Source: Platanthera guangdongensis (lineage: Eukaryota > Streptophyta > Magnoliopsida > Asparagales > Orchidaceae). Taken from it: DNA of 64,000 bases. Position numbers and translations under genes: made by a program. Numbering within the stretch: the stretch's first letter is position 1; the number at the start of each line of letters is the position of its first letter. This document shows positions 46,290-56,953 of this stretch, piece after piece. The notes under the pieces were generated by a model. That model worked only from the letters and a program-made list of their open reading frames with translations. It was not told the DNA's origin and searched no databases. The DNA lies in assembly GCA_039583875.1 (NCBI GenBank), contig CM077157.1, positions 74,338,346 to 74,402,345 of the forward strand, written 5' to 3'.

Positions 46290-47950
46290 TGATGCATTGT
46301 CGGCAAGTGCACCCATCGCTATCAAGTAATAAAAGTGAGGAGTTTAATCCCCGGATATCGATCTCTCGAGGAGTACAATTAGGGAGTGTGATTTCGCTAT
46401 ATGAAAAAGAGATTGCAAGCGGGAAAGTAACCAAAGGGTGTTTTTGAATGGGATTCCTAAGTTAACAACAAAAAGAAAACTATAGCGGATCGCCGTCACC
46501 GCGTCGCTTGTGTGGAGTACTACGGAGAGTAGTACGGACGATGGATGAAGAGTGAGGGTCGCAATCACCTCTTCACAACGCACACTTCTAGCAAATCGCT
46601 AGAACGACACAATCACAACAAACACAAGAAAAGATGAAACTTAACAACACAAGCAATGATTAAGACATACCAACATAAGGACATGCTGAAACCTTAAGTA
46701 AAACATTGTTCTCAAGCAAGAGTCTCACTATCACAAGTTCAGAATGAAGTAACCATAAGAAGAGGAGGAGAAATACAACCGAGTGCATAAAGGCTTTCCG
46801 AGATTCACGGCCAGATTCGAGGGTTGTCAATCCTTGTTCGGGCTCAGTCTTCGGATGACGTTCGGAAACAAGAAAGGTTGTCACTTCCTTCAAATATCCC
46901 GTCTTCTTCGTGAATGATCGCTGGGCTAGTTCTGACCGAAGAACTCCGCAAGTGCAGCAACAAAGAGCTTGAATGGTAGCTTAGAGGTCAGAGAAGATCA
47001 AGGTGGCCGGAGACACAACTATTGCAAGCTTTCTGAAGTGAAACGGTGGTCGGATCAACACTCCAAGGAGGAGAGATAAAATGATGGCTGGAGGCTAGTT
47101 TTCCCGCTCAGAGGAGCAGAAATGGTGGGGGAGCGGAGCTGGCTCGTTGGAAAGAGGAAATATGCAACTTAAATAGAAAAGTTAGAAAAATTGGTCACGC
47201 ACGATTTGGCGCACGACCATGCGCAAACCGTGCGATATTATCTTTCAGGATAGACAAGTGGAAGGAGATGCGTTGACCCGTATGTTTTCCTTTCGCGCAC
47301 GGGCAGTTCCGCCCGTGCATGAGAGACATTGCACGGGTAGCGACAGAGTGCTGGAAAATAGAAACACACAGGAAAATTGTGCATTTTACTCGTGCACGGG
47401 TGCAGCTGCCCGTGCATGAACAACGCACACGATTATCCATAGAACGAAAAAACTGGGAAGCTACAAGAAATCCGTCTGTTTCCTTAGCGCACGGTTTCGA
47501 AGAAACAGTGCGTCAACCGTGCGTGAAGATTGTCGAACTCAGCTCGACGAAATTCGTCGAGCTCGGCTCGATGTTCTTCCAGCTGACTAAAACACACGAT
47601 TTCACGCAAACCGTGCGTGAAAGAAACGCATGATCGTGCGTTTTCCTTAAGAAAGAATTCCTGACTTTGTGAAAAATGCAACACCTGCACAATTAAACCA
47701 AAACTGGAGCACAGCACCCAACGCCAATAAAATAAACAAACAAACAGAACCATGGGGAGCACCATGTGCTTACCCCAAACAACAGAATGTGCAATTGCAC
47801 ACCCACGACACAAAACAGTGCACAAAATGGTTCATAACCGAACGATGCAAATATAATCGATTTCCGGTTGAAATGCAGTGCACGAGTGAGAAAACCAGCC
47901 CAGATGAGACCGAAAAACCCTATAAATATCAGACTCATCAGTCATCTTAG
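46290..47950 (-). repeat. 5' LTR of the Athila-like derivative
   Basis: The inner end is tgatgcattgtcggc on the plus strand, beside the PBS. The conserved 'ggagtttaatccccggatatcgat' region is typical of Athila/Tat LTR ends. A TATA-like CTATTTAAG on the minus strand is at 47,168-47,176, directly below a palindrome array (47,195-47,640). The outer limit (about 47,950) is uncertain. Short ORFs in it arise from the repeats. Confidence 0.65.
47195..47640 (-). repeat. U3 palindrome array, GCACGGGC..GCCCGTGC and CGCACGGTTT types
   Basis: Contains GCACGGGCAGTTCCGCCCGTGC-like dyads (8-bp arms, near 47,298), cacgggtgcagctgcccgtgc (near 47,396), several cgcacggtt/aaaccgtgcg halves, and one GCTCGACGAAATTCGTCGAG block near 47,541. 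That last core is the same as in the copia array at 5.5 kb. Confidence 0.85.
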
Positions 47951-48149
47951 CTTTTAGCTCATCCTCCCCTTTCTGTCTTCTGCCTGTACCATGTTTGCTA
48001 TGTCATTTGAATAATAAACCAATTGGTTGACAAAGTATTCCATACCTGGATTCTGGGCAGTAATCATTGTTTCTACATTTGCGTCAACATTCTATAGGAC
48101 CTCCAAGTTACTATTCAAGCCAACCATGTTATGAACAAGCACTTCGCGA

Positions 48150-50180
48150 CCCTACACAAAATAGGAATACAACCTCATATCTAATTTATCAAAATGCACC
48201 TTGATAGTTGTAAGGTCATTGTTCAAGTCTTTCTCTATTTCTTTAACTTTCTTCATTACTTTCCTCAAGGAGCAAGCAAAATGGCCTTGATATTTGGCCA
48301 TCATGGCTTCTATAGATTTCAGAACGGAGACATCTATGCTGGTAGACGGTATATCTTCAAGTTCAACAATGAGAGGGGTTGGGGGATTTGTACTTCCCTC
48401 GGAGTAACTAGAGAACTTTTCCATGGAAGTAATAGTAGCTTTTGAACATGGCTCAACAACAGTAGCTTCTAGGATAGTAGGATGCACCTCAGCATCTCTT
48501 TACTCATCAGACAAATCTAATACCTCTACCTCCTCCATTGGAGGTCCACTAGGAAGGTCAACCATTATACTTTGAAGTTTTCGAACAAACCGATCGATCT
48601 GAGTCTGTATCAAGACTAAGGGGTGAATTGGCTCCGCCTCAGTCCTTATCGGGAGAGCATCCGTAAGATTTGCAATCAAATTGGCTTGGACAGCAATCTC
48701 AGAAGAATCATTTACATTATCAGTAGCTCCAAGATCATCCTCATTAATCTCATAATCAGCAACATCTAGCTCAGTATCATCTATTGGCCCATGCACCTCA
48801 TCAGCAACATCATCCAAACCATCAGCAGTAGCAAGAACATAATCAATATAACATAAGAAATAACTAGAATGTCCTCAGCAACATACTCATCCTCATACAC
48901 ATTCTCAACCTCAGCCACATCGGTCACTAACACATCAACAACATCATGACCAATCTGAGCAACCTCTTTAAAAATATCACTTGTCTCTGGAGCCATGTCC
49001 TCTGTAATTGGAGCTGAAATTGGAATCTCTGCATCTCTAGTAACACTCAAGGGCACTGACTTAGTGTCCACTTGTGTATCTGCTAGCTCCACCTCAACTC
49101 CTGCACTCAATCTATTGGGAGTTTCCCTGTGTGTGGAAGTTGGAATCCTATCCTCAGGTACTTCCTCTTACTCTTCCTCTGGCACATCTCCGTCCAAACC
49201 TTGCTTTTGGATCCTCCTATCCCATCTCGAGAAGATGGAGGCGTAGATCTTCATTAGGTGGTGGATAGGTACACCTTTGGACATGTCAAATGTATCTCTG
49301 CCCATTTGATTCAAGTACAAACTAAGAATCCTCCCAAAGTTGGTGGTACGAAGACTATCCTTGATCCTGGAAAATAATATAGCACCCCAATCCATTTTCT
49401 TCCTGCATATGATCACAACTAGGATCTTGAACATCTCTGAAGAGAAGTAGTCATGGGAACCGGTCTTTCACAACAGCACTTTACTAATGATGTCATACAG
49501 TAACATTCCTTCCTTATTCATCCCTTTTCTCTTAATGACTTTAGAGCCTCTTGGCAGTCCACAAAACAGTAAGGCTCTAGTAAAGTCCTCTTCTTCTAGG
49601 AGATCAGCTTCGTCATATGCTGGAAGCCTTAGAAGCTAGGTTAGCAGGGGAGCCTTATCCTTAATTTTCATGTGACGAAATTTTCTCTCGATTATTGTAT
49701 CTTCCCTTTGAAGCTTGGCATTCTAATAGAACTCAAGAATGACCTTATCCAATACCTTTCATGGGCGTTCTAAGACAAACAAAAGGTTGGCTATCTCTAA
49801 CAGTAAGATCACATTCCTGAACTCATCTGAGGTAGAGGCAAACCCTATGCGGACCAATCTCCACCACCTAGCAATCCTCTTGTGATGCGAGGAGACATGA
49901 AGAATATAGCAAAAATCGAACTTGCTGAAATCGACTATTTCTGCCAATGTTCTGGACGATCTGCAGAAACGTAAGGCTCTGGAACTGAGCTACCTTGTGA
50001 CTGGAAGAGCTCTAAAAGATTGAAATCTACTGTAACTATTTATCTTGACGGAAGGGTTCGCACCGAATGACTCATCAGTGAAGACGCTGACGGAATGTTC
50101 CACGATAGATGATTCATCGGGAGGAATCGACGGAGATAGATTGTTTCTCTCTATGGAAGTAGAATTTTCGTGGCAAGTGA
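48150..50180 (-). pseudogene. Decayed accessory ORF, possibly a plant 'transposon protein' domain
   Basis: A long minus-strand reading with few breaks. EHSVSVFTDESFGANPSVK lies near 50,090. A central part has VLDKVILEFY, RKFRHMKIKDKAPLL, LRLPAYDEADLLEEEDFTRA and MDWGAILFSRIKDSL..GRILSLYLNQMG (49,740-49,290). A long acidic, low-complexity tail rich in D/E/V follows, with IEAMMAKYQGHFACSLRKVM and a coiled-coil-like VKEIEKDLNNDLTTIK near the end (48,270). The central pattern resembles the putative plant transposon protein domain (Transposase_32-like) carried as an extra ORF by some plant LTR elements. No catalytic site is evident. Stops at about 49,755, 49,650 and 49,165, among others, mark it as dead. 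Host element not determined. Confidence 0.45.
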
Positions 50181-50212
50181 CTCACACTCCACCCTATCCC
50201 TAGGCAGTCAAC

Positions 50213-50885
50213 CTTTGAGGTCACCCAGTTAAGCTTGACCCTATGTCGATGGTGGGATATCAAAATTATCCCTTAATACAAGTAGGGATAATTGGCTTCC
50301 TTCTATACCTTACTACAAGTAGGTTAGACATCTTGTATGCTACATGTGTTTGTGCTAGGTATTTGTCTTGCCCTAAAGAATCTTACTACTCTGCTGCTAA
50401 GAGAATTTTGAGGTATCTTAAGGGCACACAAGATCATAGACTATAGTACCATAGAATGGGGATTTTGAACTAACAGGCTATTCAGATACAGATTTTTCAG
50501 GTTGCAAAGAGGACAGGAAGAGCACATCAAGCACCTGTTAGTTGTTGGGAGGAAGACCAATGTCTTAAAGCAGCCAAAAGCAAACAAGTGTAGCAATATC
50601 AACTATAGAATCAGAGTATATTTCTGTTGTGAGCTTTTGCAGACAGTTGATGTGGATCCATCATCAGCTCCAAGATTATAACCTCCAGATAAGTAAAAGT
50701 CCTTTATTTTGTGATTCTACTTGTGAAATCTCAATTGCTAGGAATCTTGTCTCACACAGCAGGAAAATGCATATTGAGATAAGATATCATTTTATAAGAG
50801 AGCATGGGGAATGTGAAGATATCAGTTTTGAGTTTGTCCCTACATACAAGCAGAGGCTGACATTTTCACTAAGCCACTAGATAAA
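50213..50885 (+). pseudogene. Sirevirus-type copia pol, C-terminal part (RT end and RNase H)
   Basis: Plus-strand pieces LLYLTTSRLDILYATCVCAR and SAAKRILRYLKGTQDHRL (50,310-50,443) are the end of copia RT. MWIHHQLQDYNLQ, FCDSTCEISIARN, HIEIRYHFIREHGE and ISFEFVPTYKQRL (50,648-50,860) are the RNase H end; the normal wording is 'LADIFTKPL' after FVPT-KQ. Frameshifts interrupt both halves. Everything upstream (gag, integrase, most of RT, 5' LTR) is absent from the window; an antisense ORF stands in its place. Confidence 0.85.
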
Positions 50886-51420
50886 GTAAAGTTCAACACC
50901 TTCAAATTTGAGTTGTGTAAGTTGAACCTGTTAAAGCTTCAGTTGCTCTTTCCCTTTTTAGGTTGTAGGAATTACTCTTTCTTGCAGGTTGTGAAGACCA
51001 TGAGGGATATCAAGACTAGAGAAGACTACAATATCTATCAGATGCTAAAATAGGATGCTTTTTTTGAGGGGGAGCAAGTACAGCACATGCATCAACAAAT
51101 TCTATTTCCTCTAGAGAAGGTGCAAGCAGGTGATTATCTGTAATCAGATAAGGGGAGAAGATGTTAAGAGGAAGCTAGGGCCAGCACCTCCCTGACTATT
51201 CTATAGAAGTCAAAAAGGGGGAGAAGGAAGTGATCTAGACAATGATCAAGGATGGCATCAAAACAAGGGGAGCAAGGAAATGATGATGCAAGCATCAAAA
51301 ATGTGGCAGTGAAATGTGGTAACCTTTATCTTATTACCTCTTCCATTATACTGATTATCTGCAACATATGTTGTGTGTATCATTGACTAAAGGTTTTGAT
51401 GGAAGGTTTTGACTTCTTCA
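50886..51420 (+). other. 3' untranslated region of the Sirevirus element
   Basis: About 0.5 kb between RNase H and PPT. It contains purine-rich motifs (gaggggagcaag at 51,068, aagggggagaag at 51,216, caaggggagcaagg at 51,269), as is usual for Sirevirus elements, which often have several PPT-like stretches here. No env-like ORF is seen. Confidence 0.6.
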
Positions 51421-51433
51421 AATAGGGGGAGAT
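51421..51433 (+). promoter_or_regulatory. Polypurine tract
   Basis: AATAGGGGGAGAT followed directly by TGTTGGGTCC. This is the classic Sirevirus PPT/LTR junction. Confidence 0.9.
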
Positions 51434-53791
51434 TGTTGGGTCCATTGATCCCATTGTCCTATATTTGTAAGAAGTCAAACAAGTCAATGATATACACATA
51501 GTTGTATTTGATGTATGTTTAAGTTCATGCATGCAGGTTGCTCTTTATCACATTTATTGGTGATAGGTGGACACAAAAAAGCTGGCTGGAAAGGCAGGAA
51601 TTTGTCTAAGTCCACAGGAATTGAGCGAAGCAAGCTCACTCAATGCCAGGTTTCAATATTCAACCAAGTCCATAGGCATTGAGTGAAGCAAGCTCACTCA
51701 ATGCCAGGTGTCAAGAAGATTAGTTGACAAAGGCAAAAGTCTGGTTAAGTCCAGAGGCGTCGAGTGAGGACAGCTCACTCAATGCATGATTAGTTGAAGC
51801 ATCATGTAAAAAACAGTCAGTCAAAGCCTTTGCATTGATAGTGAAGAAAAGTGACTAAGTCCACAGGCGTTGAGTGAAACCAGTTCACTCAACGCCATAC
51901 AACAAAAAGCGTTAGGGGAAGACTGTGCAGTCAAAGCTTAAGAAGTTGGCAAGGCAGAAAATTGACCAAGTTCATAGGAATTTAGTGATGTCAACTCACT
52001 CAATTCCATACAGTTAGAACCATTGAATCAATCAGCTTCAATCAAAGACAGAGTATGTGAAGAAATCAACTATTCAAGAAGCATTGAGTGAAGTCGGTTC
52101 ACTCAACGCCAAGACCAAGAAGCGTTGAGTCATGCTGTTGCAGTCAAAGCCTAAGAAGAAAGAAGAAAAAATCGACAAAGTCAAAAAGTGTTGAGTGAAG
52201 CCAGTTCACTCAACGCCCAATAAAGAAGACAGACAAAGACAAAAAGCATTGAGTTAGGCCAGCTCACTCAATGCCTTCAAACTAATGAAGAATTGACTAA
52301 GTCAAGAGGTGTTCAGTGAAGAAAGTTCACTCAACGCACACAACGCATAACAAGTGCATATAGATTGACCAAGTACCGAGGCATTGGGTGAAGCTAGTTC
52401 AATCAACACACTCGACTCCTAATAGTGCAGATGGTGTTGGACTATGAAAGTCGGAATTTGGCTAAGTATAGAGGCATTGATTGACGAAGTCTCACTCAAT
52501 GCTCTCAATGCCTTGATGCAGAATGATGAGCCAAGTCTAAAATCATTGAGTTATGAAGACTTCACTCAAAGCACTCAACGCCTGAGGAAGCAGAAGATTG
52601 GCTAAGTCCAAAATTATTGAGAGAAGGTTGTTCACTCAAAGCACTAAATGCACGAGATGAAGCTGAGAATTTGGCCAAGTCCATAGATACTGACGTGATC
52701 AAAAGTCAACAAAAGTCAATGGAATTCAAATTAGGCGGGGGAAAGCTAGAATCCAGCACTAATAGCACCGACGGCCTGCTTTATTGTTTATTCTGTGAAA
52801 CAAAGCATGTAAATCAGCAATTAAAGCTGGGCCCACGAGTTAAATAGTTGTTAATCGGCGGAAGATAAAATGAATGAGAACGGCAGATTCAAATTAACTT
52901 TTAGGGCTTTGTATTTTCTAAGAGCAACAGATCTTCATCATCTTCCTCACCATTATTGCTAAGACAAGAAGCAGAAGTTCAAATCGATCGACCTGAAAGT
53001 TCTTCTTGTTAGTTGTTGTTCTCTTCATAATCAACAGCAAGAAAGAATGAGCATCAAAGGCTAACCCTAGCTGCGGCCACCTCACAGCGCAAGCTGAGCA
53101 AATCCTGAAGGTTATTTTCTGGAGCTGTGAAGAAGAAATCTGGACTGATCTTTCTCAGGAGAGAAGGAGAAAGACACATATATCATTTCTCTATTGTCTA
53201 GTAATCAACACCGACCAACTTGTTTCTTTCTATAGGATCTTCTTAGATCTGAGTTGTAAGCCTATTTATAAGGACCTAGTGTATGATCTATTATTGATCT
53301 GAGATAGGATTCAAGAGTGAATCAGAGTGGTAGTATTCTGTTAAGAATTTGAGTGTAGGGATTTGGCCTGAGTTATAGTATCCTTTGGATCTGAGGTAAA
53401 GCTATCCTTCTAGCCTGAGTGGTAGGGTCTTTGGCCTGAGATAGGTGATCTTTTAATCACTGAGTTATAGGGCCCTGTGCCTGAGTTGTAAGTCTTGGAG
53501 GAGACTGAGTGGCACTGCAAGATCGTGTTGTAAGCTCTTAAGAGCCGAGATGTTGGAGAAATGTCTTGTCTAACACACTATTAGAAAGGCGGGAGAGACA
53601 GTGGACATACCTATAATTTGGGGAACTACTATAAAATGTTGTATCTCCTGGGTGAATGTCTTGAAAGCAATAGGAAATAAATCACCACTAACAACCTAAA
53701 CTTATAAAGGTTAAAAGACATACTAAAGACCTAGAAACCTATACACCCCCCTTCTATGTGGTTTTGCAACCCTTGAAAACAATGACTTTCA
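51434..53791 (+). repeat. Sirevirus-type copia 3' LTR (2.36 kb)
   Basis: Starts TGTTGGGTCC after the PPT and ends aatgactttca at 53,791, followed by an antisense copia RT, into which it was probably inserted (next five bases taccc). U3 holds a large array of 12-bp dyads. A TTAAATAG at about 52,840 is the only TATA-like candidate after the array. Confidence 0.85.
51600..52690 (+). repeat. U3 dyad array, GGCATTGAGTGA..TCACTCAATGCC type
   Basis: About fifteen blocks spaced 60-100 bp. The clearest, 51,675-51,705, has perfect 12-bp arms with a 7-nt spacer (agcaagc). Others show changes, often in one arm only or matched in both (ATTGAG/CTCAAT versus GTTGAG/CTCAAC). Linkers share gaccaagtccataggc. 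This fits the repeated palindrome motif known from Sirevirus LTRs, with a different core. Confidence 0.9.
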
Positions 53792-54202
53792 TACCCAATT
53801 ATGCTTCTGTACTTGGTTTTATCAAAAGATTTCCCTTTTTCCTCCTTGTCCAGAGACATTGCTGAACCCATTGGAGTACTCATCGAGATTGTGTTCTCTA
53901 TTCCAAATTTCCTAAGTAATTCTCTGTTGAACTTCGTTTGATAGATGAAAATTCCATTGTCAGATTATTTCACCTAAATCCCAAAGAAATACTTCAGCTC
54001 TCACAAATTGCTCATTTCAAACTTCCCTTGCATGAGTTTGGAAAACGTTTTACAAAGTTTGTCTTTCGTAAAGCCAAAAATAATGTCGTATGCATAGATT
54101 TGCACTACCAAAATCTTAACTTTTACTTTCTTAAGAAATAATGTTTTGTCTGTCTCTCTTCTTGTGAACTTGTTCTCAAGAAGGAAGCTAGACAACGTCT
54201 CA
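53792..54202 (-). pseudogene. Antisense copia RT fragment
   Basis: The minus strand encodes, in order, ETLSSFLLENKFTRRETDKT, LFLKKVKVKILVVQIYAYD, IIFGFTKDKLCKTFSKLMQG, KFEMSNL, then after stops GIFIYQTKFNRELLRKFGIE and STPMGSAMSLDKEEKGKSFD. This is the RT active-site region of Sirevirus-type copia; the usual YVDD is read here as YAYD. Two flanking insertions cut it: the LTR ending at 53,791 and the LTR starting at 54,203. Confidence 0.85.
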
Positions 54203-56118
54203 TGTAATGCCCCATATTTCATTAGGCGGGAGATGCTTCTTTGGGGGTTATCGCTCAGCGGTAACTAGTTACCATGTCGCAGTAGCTCCAGGGTTTGCGT
54301 CAAGAGAGTTGAGTTCTCAAGAAAGCGTTGAGTTCTCAAGAAATTTGTTATTGTGCGGCTGAAACTTGTTACCGTACGGCAGTTGTCGGGTAGTACTCTG
54401 GAAAAGTTATCAGGAAGCTATCGCCCGATGATACTATTTCTGCTGGCGATAGTGAGGACAATTAATTTGATGGAGGTCCCGGGATTCTACCGCGCGGCTT
54501 TAGAAGTTAGCGCATAACGATAGGGTTGGTGTCGAGTCATAACCGACGTCATCTACCGTGTGGCATTAGCATACGATTGCGCAGCGATAATGAATCTATA
54601 ACGGCGTGGACACGTGGAGGAGCTCGAAATAAGGCGTTGAATTAAGGTACCGCATGACGGTAGCTAGTTACCGCGCGGTGGTAGCTTTATATATAAGCCT
54701 GGTTTGGCCATTTTGACTCCATTTCCTTTGGAGTTCCTGGATTTCGTGGAGGATGAGCAGCGGTGGCGCAAGGGAGATCTCACCTGCGTTGAGGTTCCGA
54801 AGCCCTGATTCACAAGCCGAGACCGGATATGTGGAGGCAAGATCGTTCCGTCTGGGTTTATCCGTCTAGATCTTTGGCATGGCACCGAAGAGAGCGTAAA
54901 GTGTAACGATTGTCTACTTAGACATATGAAGTCCTCTTCCTTCTGCGTAGGAAACTCTCTCCCACGAGTGTGCGGTGAGCGTGAGTTTTTTCCTTCAGGT
55001 AGATAAGGTATATCCCCATTGTTTTTGCATATTGAGTTCGGAATCGAAATGCGAACGTAGGCATGGTGTGTGAAGAGCATCTGGATAGGTTGGTCTAGAT
55101 TGATGATGTTTTCATTATACTTATATTGGCCGGAGAAGACTATGTGATGTTTTTTTTTACTTTTCTACACGGTAGATTACAGCATGGAACCTTGGGGACT
55201 AACTCTAAGGAGCACCAAGAAAACTGGGTAGAATCGCATTTCTTCCAGGTACCGCGCGGTGGTAATACTACCGTAGGCGATAGAACCTTGAGAGCTTTGT
55301 TTGAGGCATGTGTCATGGAGAACTGGGGCCAGTGTTTTAGTCTTGTGTCGTGGAGACCTGGGGCCTGTGTTATGGGGCTGAGAGCTTTGAGAGCCCAGCT
55401 TGGTGCCCTGAGATCCATTAGTATAACATAACAGGGATATATAATGACTGGAAAATTGTGAATGGGAAGGCCGAGCCGTATAATGGTTGTTTGCCCTGGC
55501 GATGTGAGCAACAAGAAAGGGCAGAACCTACCCAGTAGCTATATCGAGCGTCGGTGTGTAGTGTTACCTGTCCCTGCCATAGTTACGGGTCTTAGGCCTT
55601 GTGCAGGCCGTAAAGACTACCAAAATGCTCATGGTTGTTGCCGTCTTTTGATCGGTGGTGCGTCCCTGGTTTTTGTCCGAACACCAAAAATGTTCCCAGA
55701 GACACGGGGTGAGTGGCCGTTGTTTCCTACGCCTGTGGTGAAGTGTGCTTAAATTGCACTTTCATTTCAATGTTTAGTTTTGCTAATATATTGCAGGGAT
55801 GGATCACTACCGCCCCAAGTAAGGTGTGTGGTCGTTATAATTTGTTCAGCTTTTGCTGGCCGTTTCCTTGTTTTACCACTGTTTGGTGGATTATTCTTAT
55901 GCAGGAATAGGTGACCTAAGTGACACGTAGTGGGCTAAGGCCCTTGATGTTGTGCTGGCCCATGAAGGCCAAAGCGAAGTGTTTACGTTTACTATTTTCA
56001 TGTTTTGTGATGGGTTCTTCCAACTTATTTAAAATCTTCCTCTATAATACTATATGTTAGGTTTCAATATTGTATCATATTAATTTGGTATTAATATGTA
56101 ACTCCACTGACTATCCAT
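54203..56118 (+). repeat. Gypsy 5' LTR with ACCGCGCGGT palindromes
   Basis: Starts TGTAATGCCCC inside the copia RT. Array at 54,240-54,680, TATATATAA at 54,688-54,696, then R-U5 homologous in inverse to 33,211-34,700 and 11,995-12,382. The PBS follows at 56,125, but the ggggtgttaca end seen in relatives is missing: homology stops around ctatccatgg (56,118), so roughly the last 60 bp of the LTR have been lost. Confidence 0.8.
54240..54680 (+). repeat. U3 palindrome array, TACCGCGCGGTGGTAGC type
   Basis: Copies of ctagttaccgcgcggtggtagc and derivatives (ttaccgtacggcagttg, taccgcatgacggtagctag, ctaccgtgtggcattagc) alternate with gcgataatga blocks. The core ACCGCGCGGT is a perfect palindrome. 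It ends six bases before the TATA. One further copy lies downstream at 55,250-55,285. Confidence 0.85.
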
Positions 56119-56124
56119 GGAATT

Positions 56125-56135
56125 TGGTATCAGAG
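56125..56135 (+). promoter_or_regulatory. Primer-binding site, initiator tRNA-Met
   Basis: TGGTATCAGAG, perfect match to the usual iMet site, about 220 bp before the gag frame. Confidence 0.85.
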
Positions 56136-56345
56136 TACGATGTCGGTCTTTCTTAGGAGAATTTGTGGATGAATTCTTTTTAAGGTGTGGTGAGCACATG
56201 CATTTGCGTCATCGTTATAACATGAAACAAAACCATGAATGTCCACTTATGAATGAAAATACACATGTTTGAGGAACCTGCGTGATCCTATGACGTCTTT
56301 TTGCAATTCTGTTTGGTCACTTAATGGCGTGACATTCAATAATAG

Positions 56346-56953
56346 GTGACTAGGAGTGGTGTAGGACAGTCGAAATGTCCGCACTCTGCGGAAAGAAGTG
56401 CACCTAATGATGTGCCTTCAAGCCCACATTCGGTAGAGATGATAAGACCTGTAGCTGAAGCAGTGTTTGCGATGATAAATGCCCAGCCAAGGAGGCAAGC
56501 GTAACCTCCTACCCCTGTTGTGGAGCAAGTTTCGCTTCGTGAGGCAGATCCTGGAGTGGTGGAAAGAGTGGTTGTAGAACCTTTGGCTCCAAGAAGAGCG
56601 ATAGAAAGGAAGATTAAACATTTGATGAGCTTCAATCCTCTAATATTTACGGGGACTGGAACCCTAACACAGGCTGAGGATTAGCTCTCTTGTGTTAAGA
56701 GAGTCATGATAATGACTAAAATTTAGGAATGGCAGAAGTCAACCATAGCCCCTTTCCTGTTGGATGGAGAGGTGAGATTGTGGTGGGAAGAGCGGGAGCT
56801 GCATCTCTTGGTTGGAAGACAACTCACCGATGTTTCGATGGATCAGTTGTCGAGGTTATTCCTAGCTAGATACCTCCACTCGGCCCAGAGGATCGACATG
56901 GAGAATCAGTTCCAGAGATTGACCCTGGGAGATAGTAGCGTGGATGAGTATTA
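56346..56953 (+). pseudogene. Gypsy gag, interrupted by a chromovirus insertion
   Basis: A single plus frame from 56,346: VTRSGVGQSKCPHSAERSAP, a linker ending AVFAMINAQPRRQ, a TAA, then RKIKHLMSFNPLIFTGTGTL and TQAED, a TAG, VKRVMIMTKI, a TAG, EWQKSTIAPFLLDGEVRLWW, LSRLFLARYLHSAQRIDMEN, QFQRLTLGDSSVDEYYA. This is the retrotransposon-gag domain (FTGTGTLTQAEDW, ARWW and F-Y-P-- patterns). It stops dead at 56,953, where the LTR at 56,954 begins, so the ORF seen beyond is a fusion artefact. The frame's start codon is unclear. Confidence 0.8.
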
